Positions 9,176 through 18,215 of a stretch of 64,000 nt of DNA are shown here, piece by piece; positions within the stretch are counted from its first letter, which is position 1; each line of letters starts with the position of its first letter. The stretch spans positions 372,001-436,000 of the forward strand of contig NZ_BAABMF010000001.1 in assembly GCF_050402865.1 (NCBI RefSeq). Direction: 5' to 3'. Source of the DNA: Clostridium_AF sediminicola. Its GTDB lineage: Bacteria; Bacillota; Clostridia; Clostridiales; Clostridiaceae. The translations under genes were made by a program, and so were the position numbers. Below the pieces are notes generated by a model. The model searched no databases, was not told where the DNA came from, and saw only the letters and a list, made by a program, of their open reading frames with translations.

Positions 9176-10123
9176 TTAAACACCACCTTCTTCAATTGTA
9201 GACAATGAACTCTTGTTCTTATTATCTCTAGCCATTTTTGTAGCCATTGAAATTGCTAATACAGTTACTGTTACAATGTACGGCATCATCAATACAAATT
9301 GAGAAGGAACACCATAAGCTTGTAATCTAGAACCAATTGAATCAGTGAATCCAAACACCAAACATCCAATAGCTGTCAACACTGGATGTGCACCACCGAA
9401 GAACATTGCAGCCACACCCATAAAGCCCCGTCCATTTGTCATATTTTCTGTGAACATTCTACTGTACCCAAGTGACAAATGTGCACCTGCAAGACCTCCA
9501 ATAATGCCAGAAATTGCAATTGCTTGATATTTCATTTTATTCACATTAATACCTGCAGTTTTTGCTGCTAAAGGAAATTTACCAACTGCTCTTAAACGAA
9601 GGCCCCAAACTGTCTTATATAAAAAGAAGGTCATAGCAACAATTAAAACTATAACAAACCATTCTGTAACCGACCAATCATTAAAAATATCTTTGATCAA
9701 AGGAATATTTTCTATAAAAGGAATGTGAATTTTTGGGATTCCGACAATCTCAGGTTCTGAGAAGGAACCTGTTTTTCCTAACAAGCTATTTAACAAATAC
9801 TTAGTTATTGCTAATGCAAACATATTTATTCCAATACCAATTGCAGTAATTTCAGCTTTATACTTAATATGGCCGATAGCTATAATCATAGCCATAATTA
9901 GTCCTGCAAGCATTGCCACTACTATACCTAATATCCAACTTCCAGTAAAATAACTAACTGTAACAGCTGCAAATGCTCCTGTAAGCATAATGCCCTCAGT
10001 TCCAATATTTAAAATATCAGCTTGTTGTGTAATTGAAGCACATAAAGCTGCATATATAATTGGTGTTGCAGAACGAATGGTAGCATAAACGAGAGATATA
10101 CTAAATATTTTTTCAAAATCCAT
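9176..10123 (-). CDS. Nucleoside ABC transporter permease (NupQ/YufQ-like)
   Basis: This 315-residue membrane permease is of the ribose/nucleoside importer type (BPD_transp_2), with about nine hydrophobic segments and the family patterns ADILNIGTEGIMLTGAF and LRAVGKFPLAAKTAGINV. It overlaps the other permease gene by 11 bases or fewer and is followed directly by the nucleoside hydrolase. With the 10113-11186 permease it forms the heterodimeric channel of a purine/pyrimidine nucleoside importer. Confidence 0.9.
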   Translation of the reverse strand: MDFEKIFSISLVYATIRSATPIIYAALCASITQQADILNIGTEGIMLTGAFAAVTVSYFTGSWILGIVVAMLAGLIMAMIIAIGHIKYKAEITAIGIGINMFALAITKYLLNSLLGKTGSFSEPEIVGIPKIHIPFIENIPLIKDIFNDWSVTEWFVIVLIVAMTFFLYKTVWGLRLRAVGKFPLAAKTAGINVNKMKYQAIAISGIIGGLAGAHLSLGYSRMFTENMTNGRGFMGVAAMFFGGAHPVLTAIGCLVFGFTDSIGSRLQAYGVPSQFVLMMPYIVTVTVLAISMATKMARDNKNKSSLSTIEEGGV

Positions 10124-11186
10124 CTGTACTTCTCCTATCCTGTCCTACATCTAAGGACTTTTTATTATTATTTTTCTTCTTAACAAATCGGAATAGACTT
10201 TCCATTGTTGCAACAATAATAAAAGTTGCTGTTATAGTATCAACTATAGATTTTGGTACACCAGTAGTTTGCTGTAAACCTAACGCTCCTGACTTTAATG
10301 CACCAAAGAAAAATGACATAAATGGCGCCAATATAACGTTATTCTTAACAATTAATGATGTAAGCATCCCATTGAAACCAAGTCCATATGCAAAATTATT
10401 TAGAAAATACCCATGCACACCCAGAATTTCAATACAACCTGCAATCCCACCTAATGCACCACTAAGCATCATAATCTTAATAAAAGTTACTTTAGGATTA
10501 ATACCTACATACTCTGCATGGTCAGGATTTGTCCCTACTGTACGAATCTCATAACCAAATGTAGACTTTCGAAGCATCCATATTACAGCTATTGTTACGA
10601 TAAAAGCTATAATTATTCCCGTGTTAGCACTGCTGGGCTTCATAAATTGAAATAATCTAACCTGATCTTCAACTGGAGGTGATTGAGCATTAGCTACTCC
10701 AGCACTCATTGGTCCACTTACCAGATAAGATGTAATATAAAATGCAACATAATTTAATAAAATAGTGCTACAAACTTCACTGACTCCATAATACGCTTTC
10801 AAAACTCCAGGTATAAGTGCCCATAAAGCTGCTACAATAATAGCTCCTGCAAAGCAAGCTAAAAGATGAATTGGCATTGGTAAAAATCCCCAATGTATAC
10901 CAATATACGCTGCAACTATTCCACCTAAAAAAACTTCTCCTTCTACACCTACATTAAAAGCTCCACCCTTTGCACCTACCGCAAAAGCTATTGATGTTAA
11001 GAGTAAAGGAGTGAAATTAGCTATAGTTTTTCCTAAATTTAATTTACCAACAAATGCGCCTTTTAGAAGTGCAATGTATGCGACAATCGGATTCTCTCCT
11101 ATAATAATAATAAAAATTGCGCCAATCGTTAAAGAAAGTAACGTAATTAATAAGAATCTTCTAATCCCTTTTAATGCTGCAATCAA
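10113..11186 (-). CDS. Nucleoside ABC transporter permease (NupP/YufP-like)
   Basis: This is the second BPD_transp_2 permease of the importer, with the pattern GGAFNVGVEGEVFLGGIVA and ETVGTNPDHAEYVGINP-like loop (here RTVGTNPDHAEYVGI). I prefer the TTG at 11186 (reads LIAALKGIRRFLL) because GGAGG lies seven bases upstream and it leaves four bases after the ATPase stop. The ATG at 11219 would overlap the ATPase gene by 29 bases and lacks a good ribosome site. It works with the ATPase, the other permease and the BMP lipoprotein. Confidence 0.88.
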   Translation of the reverse strand: MIAALKGIRRFLLITLLSLTIGAIFIIIIGENPIVAYIALLKGAFVGKLNLGKTIANFTPLLLTSIAFAVGAKGGAFNVGVEGEVFLGGIVAAYIGIHWGFLPMPIHLLACFAGAIIVAALWALIPGVLKAYYGVSEVCSTILLNYVAFYITSYLVSGPMSAGVANAQSPPVEDQVRLFQFMKPSSANTGIIIAFIVTIAVIWMLRKSTFGYEIRTVGTNPDHAEYVGINPKVTFIKIMMLSGALGGIAGCIEILGVHGYFLNNFAYGLGFNGMLTSLIVKNNVILAPFMSFFFGALKSGALGLQQTTGVPKSIVDTITATFIIVATMESLFRFVKKKNNNKKSLDVGQDRRSTDGF

Positions 11187-11190
11187 CCGC

Positions 11191-12717
11191 CTACACCTCC
11201 AATTCTTTAATAGTTCCACCCATCATAAGCATTCCTAACTTACCCTCATCAGCGTCATCTATGCTAATTTCCCCAGTAATCTTGCCCTCATACATAACAA
11301 TAATCCTGTCTGATAAAGATAAAATTTCTTCCAAATCTGCAGACACCAATAAAACACCGGTACCTTCCTTCTTAACATCATCTAAAATATTACGAATTGA
11401 TTCTATAGCTCCTATATCTACACCCCTAGTGGGCTGTGCAGCAATTAGAAGTTTTTCTCCAATCGATACTTCTCTAGCAACAACAACCTTTTGAGCATTT
11501 CCACCTGACAAAGATTGTGTAATCATACTCGGATCTCGAGGCCGAATATCAAATTTCTCAGATTGTTCCTCAGCATATTTCATTGAAGCTTTCTTGTCTA
11601 TTATATGATGGTGAGAGAACCCTTCATTATCAAATTGAACTGCTATTATATTTTCCATAATAGATAAGTCACGGTTCAATCCTCGTTTATTTCGATCTTC
11701 AGGAATATGTGATATACCAGCTCTTCTAATTTTCTTTACACCTATATTGGTAATATTTTTGCCATCAAGTAGAACCTTTCCTTTTTCTACTTTTCTAAGA
11801 CCAGTAATTGCTTCAATTAATTCACTTTGTCCGTTACCATCAACTCCTGCAATTCCAACTATTTCCCCAGACTTTACTTCAAAAGAAATACCTCTAATTT
11901 TTGAGATTTCTTTTTCGCCAGATGTCCATAAATTTTCTACCTTTAATATATCTTCTCCTGAATTGGATTCTGATTTTTCTACATTCATTAGTATTTCCCT
12001 ACCTATCATCATTTTTGCTAATTCAGTAGGATTTGTGTCTTCCTTATTTACTATCCCAATATATTCTCCCTGTCTCATAACAGTTATACGATCAGAAATT
12101 TCCATAACCTCATTAAGTTTATGTGAAATGAAAATAATTGATTTTCCATCTCTTTTTAGATTCTCTAATATTTTAAATAAACGTGTTGTTTCCTGCGGCG
12201 TTAAAACTGCAGTAGGCTCATCTAAAATAATTGTATCTGCCCCTCGTGTGAGTATTTTTATAATCTCTACTCTTTGAGCTTCTCCAACAGAAATCTGATT
12301 AATTCTTTTACTAATTTGAATGTTCATACCATATTGATCTATAAAATGCTGAACTTCTTCTTTAGCTTTATTAAAATCAATAACTAATCCTTTCCTTGGT
12401 TCAAACCCTAATATAATATTTTCTAATACAGTTAGTTCATTAACAAGCATAAATTCCTGATGAACCATACCAATTCCTTTTTCAATTGCTTGTTTAGGAG
12501 TAATATGGGATATAAATTCATCTTTTACTTTAACCTCACCTTCATCAAAATCATACATTCCATAGAGCAGCTTCATCATTGTAGATTTTCCTGCACCATT
12601 CTCGCCAATTAATGAATGAATTTCACCAGATTTTAGATCAAAGTTTCCATTTTTAATAGCTTGTACAGAACCAAATGTTTTTACCATATTTTTCATTTCA
12701 ACAACATATTCGCTCAT
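11191..12717 (-). CDS. Nucleoside ABC transporter ATP-binding protein (NupO-like)
   Basis: This 508-residue tandem ATPase resembles RbsA/NupO. The first domain has the Walker A motif GENGAGKST, signature ISVGEAQRVEI and Walker B region TIILDEPTAVLTP. The second has a degenerate Walker A (GVDGNGQSE), as is usual in this family, and signature LSGGNAQKVVVAREV. It energises nucleoside uptake with the two permeases. The 165-base gap to the upstream BMP gene holds a stem-loop that may reduce expression of the membrane parts relative to the binding protein. Confidence 0.92.
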   Translation of the reverse strand: MSEYVVEMKNMVKTFGSVQAIKNGNFDLKSGEIHSLIGENGAGKSTMMKLLYGMYDFDEGEVKVKDEFISHITPKQAIEKGIGMVHQEFMLVNELTVLENIILGFEPRKGLVIDFNKAKEEVQHFIDQYGMNIQISKRINQISVGEAQRVEIIKILTRGADTIILDEPTAVLTPQETTRLFKILENLKRDGKSIIFISHKLNEVMEISDRITVMRQGEYIGIVNKEDTNPTELAKMMIGREILMNVEKSESNSGEDILKVENLWTSGEKEISKIRGISFEVKSGEIVGIAGVDGNGQSELIEAITGLRKVEKGKVLLDGKNITNIGVKKIRRAGISHIPEDRNKRGLNRDLSIMENIIAVQFDNEGFSHHHIIDKKASMKYAEEQSEKFDIRPRDPSMITQSLSGGNAQKVVVAREVSIGEKLLIAAQPTRGVDIGAIESIRNILDDVKKEGTGVLLVSADLEEILSLSDRIIVMYEGKITGEISIDDADEGKLGMLMMGGTIKELEV

Positions 12718-12828
12718 CTCAATTCCACCCTTACTATATTTGGAATAGTCCGCACATTATTGTAAATCTATTTTTCTGATTACTTATAGATATCTCAGCT
12801 CAATAATTAAGTGCTATATATTATTAAT

Positions 12829-12864
12829 TAAACAGGTAGGATTAATAATAATCTTACCTGTTTA
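12829..12864 (-). terminator. Stem-loop after the BMP gene
   Basis: An inverted repeat, taaacaggtaggatta (12829-12844) with taatcttacctgttta (12849-12864), directly follows the binding-protein gene. There is no T run, so it probably protects the upstream mRNA end or causes partial termination rather than a full stop. Confidence 0.5.
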
Positions 12865-12882
12865 GTTACTATGTTATGATTA

Positions 12883-13986
12883 TTATTTCTCTGGTCCAAA
12901 ACCTTCATAGTTTTCAACAACAATCTCACCAGAAATAATTTTTTCTTGAAGCTCATTAACTTTTGTCAAAATATCTTCTGGGAACTTATCACCAAGTGCT
13001 TCTTTTATAACGCTCATATCAGTTAAACTTACACCTTTATCAGCAACTGTTAAATACTGTTTAGTGCCTCCCTCAAATGTATCTTCTACAACAGCTTTAA
13101 TTAACAAATAACATGCTGAATCTACTCTTTTTAACATTGAAGTCAACACTGACCCTGGTTTGTCATTATCTTGATTCAAATCAACACCTATTGCATATTT
13201 ACCAGCTTCACCTGCTGCTTCAAGGATACCAGTACCAGTACCAGATGCAACGTTCATTACGATATCAGCACCTTGTTGATATTGAGCAAGAGTTAACTCT
13301 TTACCTTTCAAAGGATCATTCCATGTGCCTGCAAAAGATTGAAGGATTGTTATTTCAGGATCTATATACTTAGCACCTTGTTCGTACCCAATATAGAAAT
13401 CATGTAAAACAGGTATATCCATACCTCCTACCCACCCGATAACGTTTTCATCATTAACTCCTTCTATATCTGATTTCATTGTAAACATTGCTGCTGCTGC
13501 ACCTGCAAGAAAAGAACCTTGATTTTGAGCAAAACTTACAGAAACTATATTGTCACCTTCAACAGTAGTGTCTATAATTGCAAACTTTGTTTCTGGATAA
13601 CTTGAACAATACTCTTTCATATATTCTTGGAAGTTTGATGAAGAACAAATGATTAGGTCATACCCTTCTTCTGCAACAGCTAAGAAATTAGCTTTCCATT
13701 CAGAAGCCTCTGTACCTTCAAGAGTCTTCAATTCAACATCAAATTCATCTACAGCCTTCATAGCACCTGCATAACAAGAATCATTGTATGATTTATCTCC
13801 TAAATTACCAGAAAAAACAAGTGCAATTCTTGATTTAGAGTCATCTGATTTACTATCTTCTGTAGAATCTGTTTTGTTAGTTTCCTTTGAATTTGGTTGT
13901 CCAGAAGTTTCTTTTGAGTTGCCACATGCAGTAAAACTTAAAATCATAGCTAGTACTAAAACAACACTTAATAATTTTTTAATCAC
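12883..13986 (-). CDS. BMP-family nucleoside-binding lipoprotein
   Basis: This 367-residue surface lipoprotein has a signal peptide ending in the lipobox LSFTAC|GN, a Ser/Asn/Asp-rich linker, and a basic-membrane-protein (PnrA/NupN) fold. Recognisable parts are ALVFSGNLGDKSYNDS, the NQGSFLAGAAAAM strand and VIGWVGGMDIPVLHDF. BMP proteins capture purine or other nucleosides for the ABC importer encoded next to it. It is the first gene of the roughly 10-kb operon. A near-consensus promoter lies 104-132 bases upstream, and a LacI-type palindrome lies between the promoter and the start codon. Confidence 0.93.
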   Translation of the reverse strand: MIKKLLSVVLVLAMILSFTACGNSKETSGQPNSKETNKTDSTEDSKSDDSKSRIALVFSGNLGDKSYNDSCYAGAMKAVDEFDVELKTLEGTEASEWKANFLAVAEEGYDLIICSSSNFQEYMKEYCSSYPETKFAIIDTTVEGDNIVSVSFAQNQGSFLAGAAAAMFTMKSDIEGVNDENVIGWVGGMDIPVLHDFYIGYEQGAKYIDPEITILQSFAGTWNDPLKGKELTLAQYQQGADIVMNVASGTGTGILEAAGEAGKYAIGVDLNQDNDKPGSVLTSMLKRVDSACYLLIKAVVEDTFEGGTKQYLTVADKGVSLTDMSVIKEALGDKFPEDILTKVNELQEKIISGEIVVENYEGFGPEK

Positions 13987-14016
13987 AATGGAATCCCCCT
14001 TTAGATTTTATTCATC

Positions 14017-14034
14017 TGGTAAATCGTTTTACCA
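14017..14034. promoter_or_regulatory. LacI-type operator
   Basis: The 18-base palindrome tggtaaatcgttttacca has the central CG typical of LacI/CcpA-family operators, with 8 of 9 half-site positions symmetrical. It lies 31-48 bases upstream of the BMP start, downstream of the promoter at 14090-14118, so binding would block elongation. The LacI gene at the end of the operon is the obvious partner; CcpA binding is an alternative. Confidence 0.7.
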
Positions 14035-14089
14035 AAATAAGAAAATATCATAACCAGAAACATTTTACTATTTAGCTAGTTATGATTTA

Positions 14090-14118
14090 ATATTAATTCC
14101 ATTTTTTTCCATTGTCAA
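14090..14118 (-). promoter_or_regulatory. Sigma-A promoter of the nucleoside operon
   Basis: On the minus strand, TTGACA (14113-14118) is followed after exactly 17 bases by TAATAT (14090-14095). This is the best sigma-A match I found in the window. An inverted repeat (atcataac 14047-14054 / gttatgat 14079-14086) spans the expected transcription start. Confidence 0.75.
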
Positions 14119-14334
14119 TTATTTTCGTTCGTTGATTTTCTACGATATCAATCTATTTAAGACAAGTAAACTTCTTTTGTCTCATTTTAATCTATATAAT
14201 TCATTAATTCTATAAACATTCTGAATCAGTAAATTTTTTACTACCTGCTCATAATTCCTATTTATCATCATCAACAAATTCAAATAATTTAATTCCGCCT
14301 AATAAAATTAAATAAAAAAATCGTATAAGCAAAA
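14119..14334. other. Intergenic, nothing recognised
   Basis: AT-rich DNA upstream of the nucleoside promoter. I see no open frame, RNA or repeat that I can support here. Confidence 0.5.
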
Positions 14335-14377
14335 AAAATCACTTAAGTAGCATGTTTCTATCTACTCAAGTGATTTT
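14335..14377. terminator. Stem-loop, likely terminator
   Basis: The arms aaaatcacttaagtag and ctactcaagtgatttt pair with one mismatch around a 12-base loop. Runs of A and T on both sides allow termination in both directions. A smaller repeat, taggga at about 14384 with ttcccta at 14422-14428, follows. Confidence 0.6.
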
Positions 14378-14474
14378 CAGTAATAGGGAACTTCTTATGA
14401 ATAGAGCTATTTCTCCATTAATTCCCTACTAAATGAATCAATTTTCTTTTGGCTTATACCTAACGCTTTTAAAA

Positions 14475-14567
14475 ATGCTACATGTTTTTCAGGCTAATTT
14501 AAGAGGAAGGGTTTTTGGTATTGTATCAATGTTAGCTAATATATCAATACCAATAGCTTATGCCTGA
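14475..14567 (+). pseudogene. Fragment of an MFS transporter
   Basis: The plus-strand frame reads NLRGRVFGIVSMLANISIPI and ends at TGA 14565-14567. This matches the mid-protein loop (RGRVFG) plus helix of drug-efflux MFS proteins of the MefA type. Only about 30 codons survive and no remainder is nearby, so it is a remnant wedged next to the Dus gene. Confidence 0.45.
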
Positions 14568-14573
14568 ATAGGT

Positions 14574-15536
14574 CTATTGACCACTAAACAAACCTGCTCC
14601 TTCTACTATTTCCTGATCTATAAATAATCTTGAAACAGCTGCTTCGTAATCTCTTAATTTTTGCGACTTCTTTATTTTTTTAAGATATTTTTTGTTATTG
14701 GAAAATATGTGACTCATATATCCCCATAATTCTTTCATTTTAAATAATGCATTTCTGTCTTCATTAAACAATTCTCTATAGTTATGAAGAATTTCATCAT
14801 GAAAATCCTTCAATACTTCTTTGTCTATATTAATATTGTTCTTAATCTCATTTATCAACGATGGATTAGCTACTATACCTCTTCCTAGCATTACTTTATC
14901 TATTTCAGGAAAGGCTTGTACTATTTTATTATAATCATCAACAGTAAAAATATCACCATTATAACATATTGGATTAGTACTTAAAGATAATGCATCTTTG
15001 AATACCTCCAGATTAGGTTTATTTCCATAAAAATCTTTTTGTGTTCTAGGATGGATAATTAATTCTTCTAAGGGATATTTATTATAAATTTTTATTAGCT
15101 CATAAAATTCTTCTGAACTTTCTTTTCCAATTCTAGTTTTTATAGAAATTTTAACATCATCTATTTTAAATATCTCATCTAAAAAACAGTCTAATTCATC
15201 TCTTTTAGCTAGAAATCCTGAGCCTTTACCTTTTGCAACAACCGTTCCAAATGGACAGCCTAAATTTAAATTAACCTCATCATAACCTAAGCTTTGTAAT
15301 TTTCTAGAAAGAATAATAAACCCTTCTGAATCATTAGTAAGTATTTGTGGCACAATATTCAAACCTTTATTATTCTGGGGGAAAACATCCCTTAACTCTT
15401 TAGTTTTTAGTTTTCTACTTTTATTTGTAACAATAAAAGGTGTAAAATATTTATCAATATTACTGTAATATTTATCAAATGAATTTCTATATATATACCC
15501 TGTAATTCCTTCCATTGGTGCTAGATAATATTTCAT
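14574..15536 (-). CDS. dus: tRNA-dihydrouridine synthase
   Basis: This 320-residue FMN-dependent enzyme reduces uridines in the tRNA D-loop. Family marks are YYLAPMEGITGYIYR at the N-terminus, VNLNLGCPFGTVVAKGKGSG with the catalytic cysteine, KTRIGKESSEEF, LIIHPRTQKDFY and ICYNGDIFTVDDY for FMN phosphate binding. It is transcribed alone, with its own gap to the neighbouring redox operon, and is likely chromosomal core. Confidence 0.93.
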   Translation of the reverse strand: MKYYLAPMEGITGYIYRNSFDKYYSNIDKYFTPFIVTNKSRKLKTKELRDVFPQNNKGLNIVPQILTNDSEGFIILSRKLQSLGYDEVNLNLGCPFGTVVAKGKGSGFLAKRDELDCFLDEIFKIDDVKISIKTRIGKESSEEFYELIKIYNKYPLEELIIHPRTQKDFYGNKPNLEVFKDALSLSTNPICYNGDIFTVDDYNKIVQAFPEIDKVMLGRGIVANPSLINEIKNNINIDKEVLKDFHDEILHNYRELFNEDRNALFKMKELWGYMSHIFSNNKKYLKKIKKSQKLRDYEAAVSRLFIDQEIVEGAGLFSGQ

Positions 15537-15633
15537 TTAACGACTCCTTATAATGTAATTACTACTATTATATCTAAAAATCCTCTATTGTTAAACCGAT
15601 TAAATGTAAATTATCTATTTGTTTCGACTCGCA

Positions 15634-16395
15634 TTAAAGATAAACATCTATATCTTTATATATGTCCTTTAGCTTATCTGCATTAGATTTTTTTCTACAC
15701 TTCTCACATATAGCCTCTGAACTAACCCCGCCAGCATATTCGTATTCCTCTTTTGATGAAAAGTAACTTCCACAAACTGAGCATTGAAGTAAATCAAATG
15801 ATTTTCCCCAAATCTTTCTTACCCCATCTTTCTCTATTAATTCAATAGCTCCTGTTGGACAAACTCTCGCACATGAACCACAACCTATACAATCTACTGA
15901 AGCTTTATCATATGGAGTTGATACTTTCTTTTCAATTCCTCGATTTACAGTTGAAATAGCCCCTGTGCCTAGCTTGTCACATGCTTTAACGCATAAACCG
16001 CATAATATGCATTTATCTTCTAAATCGTCATCGCTACCTACATTGTTTTCAACTTTAGGAATTCCGTATTCTTCTCTTAGTTTATTAATTTCTTCGCTGG
16101 TTGGAGTTCTTTCATATAATAACTTTATAATATTGCTCCTAAGTCTTTTAATCTTTTCGCTATGCGTTAGTATTTCTATTTCCCGAGTTATTGGGAACAC
16201 ACATGAAGTAACAACTTTAGACCAGTTGTTTTGAATAACTTCTACTATACACAATCTACAACTTCCTAATCCCTGCAAAGCATCGCTATGACATAATGTG
16301 GGGATGTTTATTCTATTTCTTTTGCATAATTGTAAAATAGTTTCACCCTTCTCAGCTTCATAGTCTTTACCATTTATATTAACTCTGATTCTCAA
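15634..16395 (-). CDS. NuoG/HoxU-like iron-sulfur subunit
   Basis: This 253-residue electron-transfer subunit has an N-terminal 2Fe-2S ferredoxin domain (cysteines in PTLCHSDALQGLGSCRLC and VVTSC) and a short linker lacking the usual His-Cys3 cluster motif. Two 4Fe-4S motifs follow (CILCGLCVKACDK, CIGCGSCARVCPTGA), then a C-terminal four-cysteine zinc-ribbon-like region (CSVCGSYF...CEKC). It is the last gene after NuoE- and NuoF-like genes, and no hydrogenase catalytic domain is fused. Together with the adjacent tungsten AOR this matches the NuoE/F/G-like module of Bfu-type electron-bifurcating oxidoreductases (inference from gene content). Confidence 0.85.
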   Translation of the reverse strand: MRIRVNINGKDYEAEKGETILQLCKRNRINIPTLCHSDALQGLGSCRLCIVEVIQNNWSKVVTSCVFPITREIEILTHSEKIKRLRSNIIKLLYERTPTSEEINKLREEYGIPKVENNVGSDDDLEDKCILCGLCVKACDKLGTGAISTVNRGIEKKVSTPYDKASVDCIGCGSCARVCPTGAIELIEKDGVRKIWGKSFDLLQCSVCGSYFSSKEEYEYAGGVSSEAICEKCRKKSNADKLKDIYKDIDVYL

Positions 16396-16406
16396 AATAT
16401 CACCCC

Positions 16407-18215
16407 CTATTTCACCTTAACAGCACCAAATTTACAGATATTTATGCAATTGCCGCACTTAGTACACTTATCTTCATCAATCATATGAACTTTTTTAGTT
16501 TCACCTGATATAGCACTGGTTGGACAATTTCTCTTACATAGTCCACACCCTATACACTTATCTTCATCAATATAAAACTGGGTTAATTCCTTACAAACTC
16601 CCGCTTTACACCTTTTATTTTCAATATGCTCAATAAACTCATCCTTAAAATATCTAATAGTTGAGATTACAGGATTAGGAGCACTTTTGCCCAAACCACA
16701 AAGAGAAGCTAATGCAACAGTTTCTGAAATTTCAAGAAGCTCATCTATGTCATCAAGTTTACCCTTTCCTTCACAAATTCCATCTATAATACTGAGCATT
16801 TTTTTTATTCCTTCTCTACATGGAACACATTTACCACAAGATTCTTGAGATAAAAAGTTTAAATAATACCTGGTTACATCAACCATACAAGTTCTTTCAT
16901 CCATAACTATTAAACCACCAGAACCCATCATTGAATCGGCTTCACTAAGTGTCTCATAATCTACTGGTAAATCTAGAAGTTGTTCTGGAAGGCACCCTCC
17001 TGAAGGACCGCCAATTTGAACAGCTTTAAACTTTTTGTTATCTATTATCCCGCCACCAATATCGTAAATAATTTCTCTTAAAGTTGTTCCCATTGGAACT
17101 TCCACTAAACCTGTATTTTTCACTTTACCAACTAATGAAAATACTTTTGTTCCTTTACTATTCTCTGTACCAAAAGAACTATACCATTCTCCACCTTTGT
17201 TAATAATAATAGGGATATTTGACCATGTTTCTACATTATTTAGAACAGTAGGTTGTCCCCATAAACCTTTTTCAACAGAGTGAATATATTTAGGTCTTGG
17301 CTCCCCAACTTTTCCTTCAATTGACTCCATCAATGCAGTTGACTCACCACAAACAAATGCTCCTCCACCTCTAACAACTTCCAAATCAAAATCAAAGCCA
17401 CTGTTTAGAATATTTTTTCCTAAATACCCTCTTTCCTTTGCTTGTTCTATTGCATTTTTCATATTTTCTACTGCCAAAGCGTACTCATCTCTTATATAAC
17501 AAAAACCATTATGTGCACCAATTGCATAAGCGCAAATTATCATACCCTCTATTACACTGTTTGGATCACCTTCCATTATACTTCTATCCATAAAGGCACC
17601 TGGGTCACCTTCATCTCCGTTGCACAACACATACTTAGGAAAGCTTTCAAACCCTGCACATGTGTTCCATTTTCGTCCAGTAGAAAATCCTGCGCCCCCT
17701 CTACCTCTTAGCTTAGATTTCGAAATTTCGGGAATTATGTCTTCTTTGTTCATATGAAATAGTACTTTTTCAACTGCTTTATATCCGTCTCTTTCAATAT
17801 AATCATCTATACTAGAGGGATCTACTTCTCCTATATTTCTAAGTGAAATTTTATATTGTCTCTTGTAAAACTCACTATCTTTATGAGACTTTAGTCTCTT
17901 TTTAGTAGAAGCTTCAAAATACAATAGTTTATCAATTACTTTTCCTTCTATTAAAGTCTTTTGAACTATATCCTCAATATCTGAAACTTTAACTTTGAAA
18001 TAAGAAATATCATCAGGTTCTATTTTTATAACTGGTCCCTTTTCACAGATTCCATTACATCCAGTTGGTTTGATAGTTGTTTCAACGTGAATATCAAGGC
18101 TCTTATCGTCAACACACTTTTTTAATTCCTCATATACTTCCATACTTCCATTTGCAAGACATCCTGTACCACAACACACGTATATAATTCTTTTGCCGTC
18201 AACATTATTTTCCAC
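16407..18215 (-). CDS. NuoF-like NADH-binding flavoprotein subunit
   Basis: This roughly 600-residue protein has an N-terminal thioredoxin-like 2Fe-2S region (CCGTGCLANG...PTGCNGICEKGP) and the NuoF core with NADH/FMN glycine-rich loops (LRGRGGAGFSTGRKW, CNGDEGDPGAFMDR, RGGGAFVCGESTALMESIEG). It also has a cluster motif ESCGKCVPCREG and two C-terminal 4Fe-4S motifs (CIGCGLCKRNCP, CTKCGNCINIC). This is the HymB/BfuB architecture. I prefer the GTG at 18215 with AGAGG upstream; a TTG at 18239 is possible. It oxidises or reduces NAD and may be the bifurcating flavin site. Confidence 0.9.
   Translation of the reverse strand: MENNVDGKRIIYVCCGTGCLANGSMEVYEELKKCVDDKSLDIHVETTIKPTGCNGICEKGPVIKIEPDDISYFKVKVSDIEDIVQKTLIEGKVIDKLLYFEASTKKRLKSHKDSEFYKRQYKISLRNIGEVDPSSIDDYIERDGYKAVEKVLFHMNKEDIIPEISKSKLRGRGGAGFSTGRKWNTCAGFESFPKYVLCNGDEGDPGAFMDRSIMEGDPNSVIEGMIICAYAIGAHNGFCYIRDEYALAVENMKNAIEQAKERGYLGKNILNSGFDFDLEVVRGGGAFVCGESTALMESIEGKVGEPRPKYIHSVEKGLWGQPTVLNNVETWSNIPIIINKGGEWYSSFGTENSKGTKVFSLVGKVKNTGLVEVPMGTTLREIIYDIGGGIIDNKKFKAVQIGGPSGGCLPEQLLDLPVDYETLSEADSMMGSGGLIVMDERTCMVDVTRYYLNFLSQESCGKCVPCREGIKKMLSIIDGICEGKGKLDDIDELLEISETVALASLCGLGKSAPNPVISTIRYFKDEFIEHIENKRCKAGVCKELTQFYIDEDKCIGCGLCKRNCPTSAISGETKKVHMIDEDKCTKCGNCINICKFGAVKVK

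Noticed and set aside
11747..12277. 176-codon plus-strand open frame
   Set aside because: Antisense shadow of the nucleoside transporter ATPase, which has full ABC motifs on the other strand.
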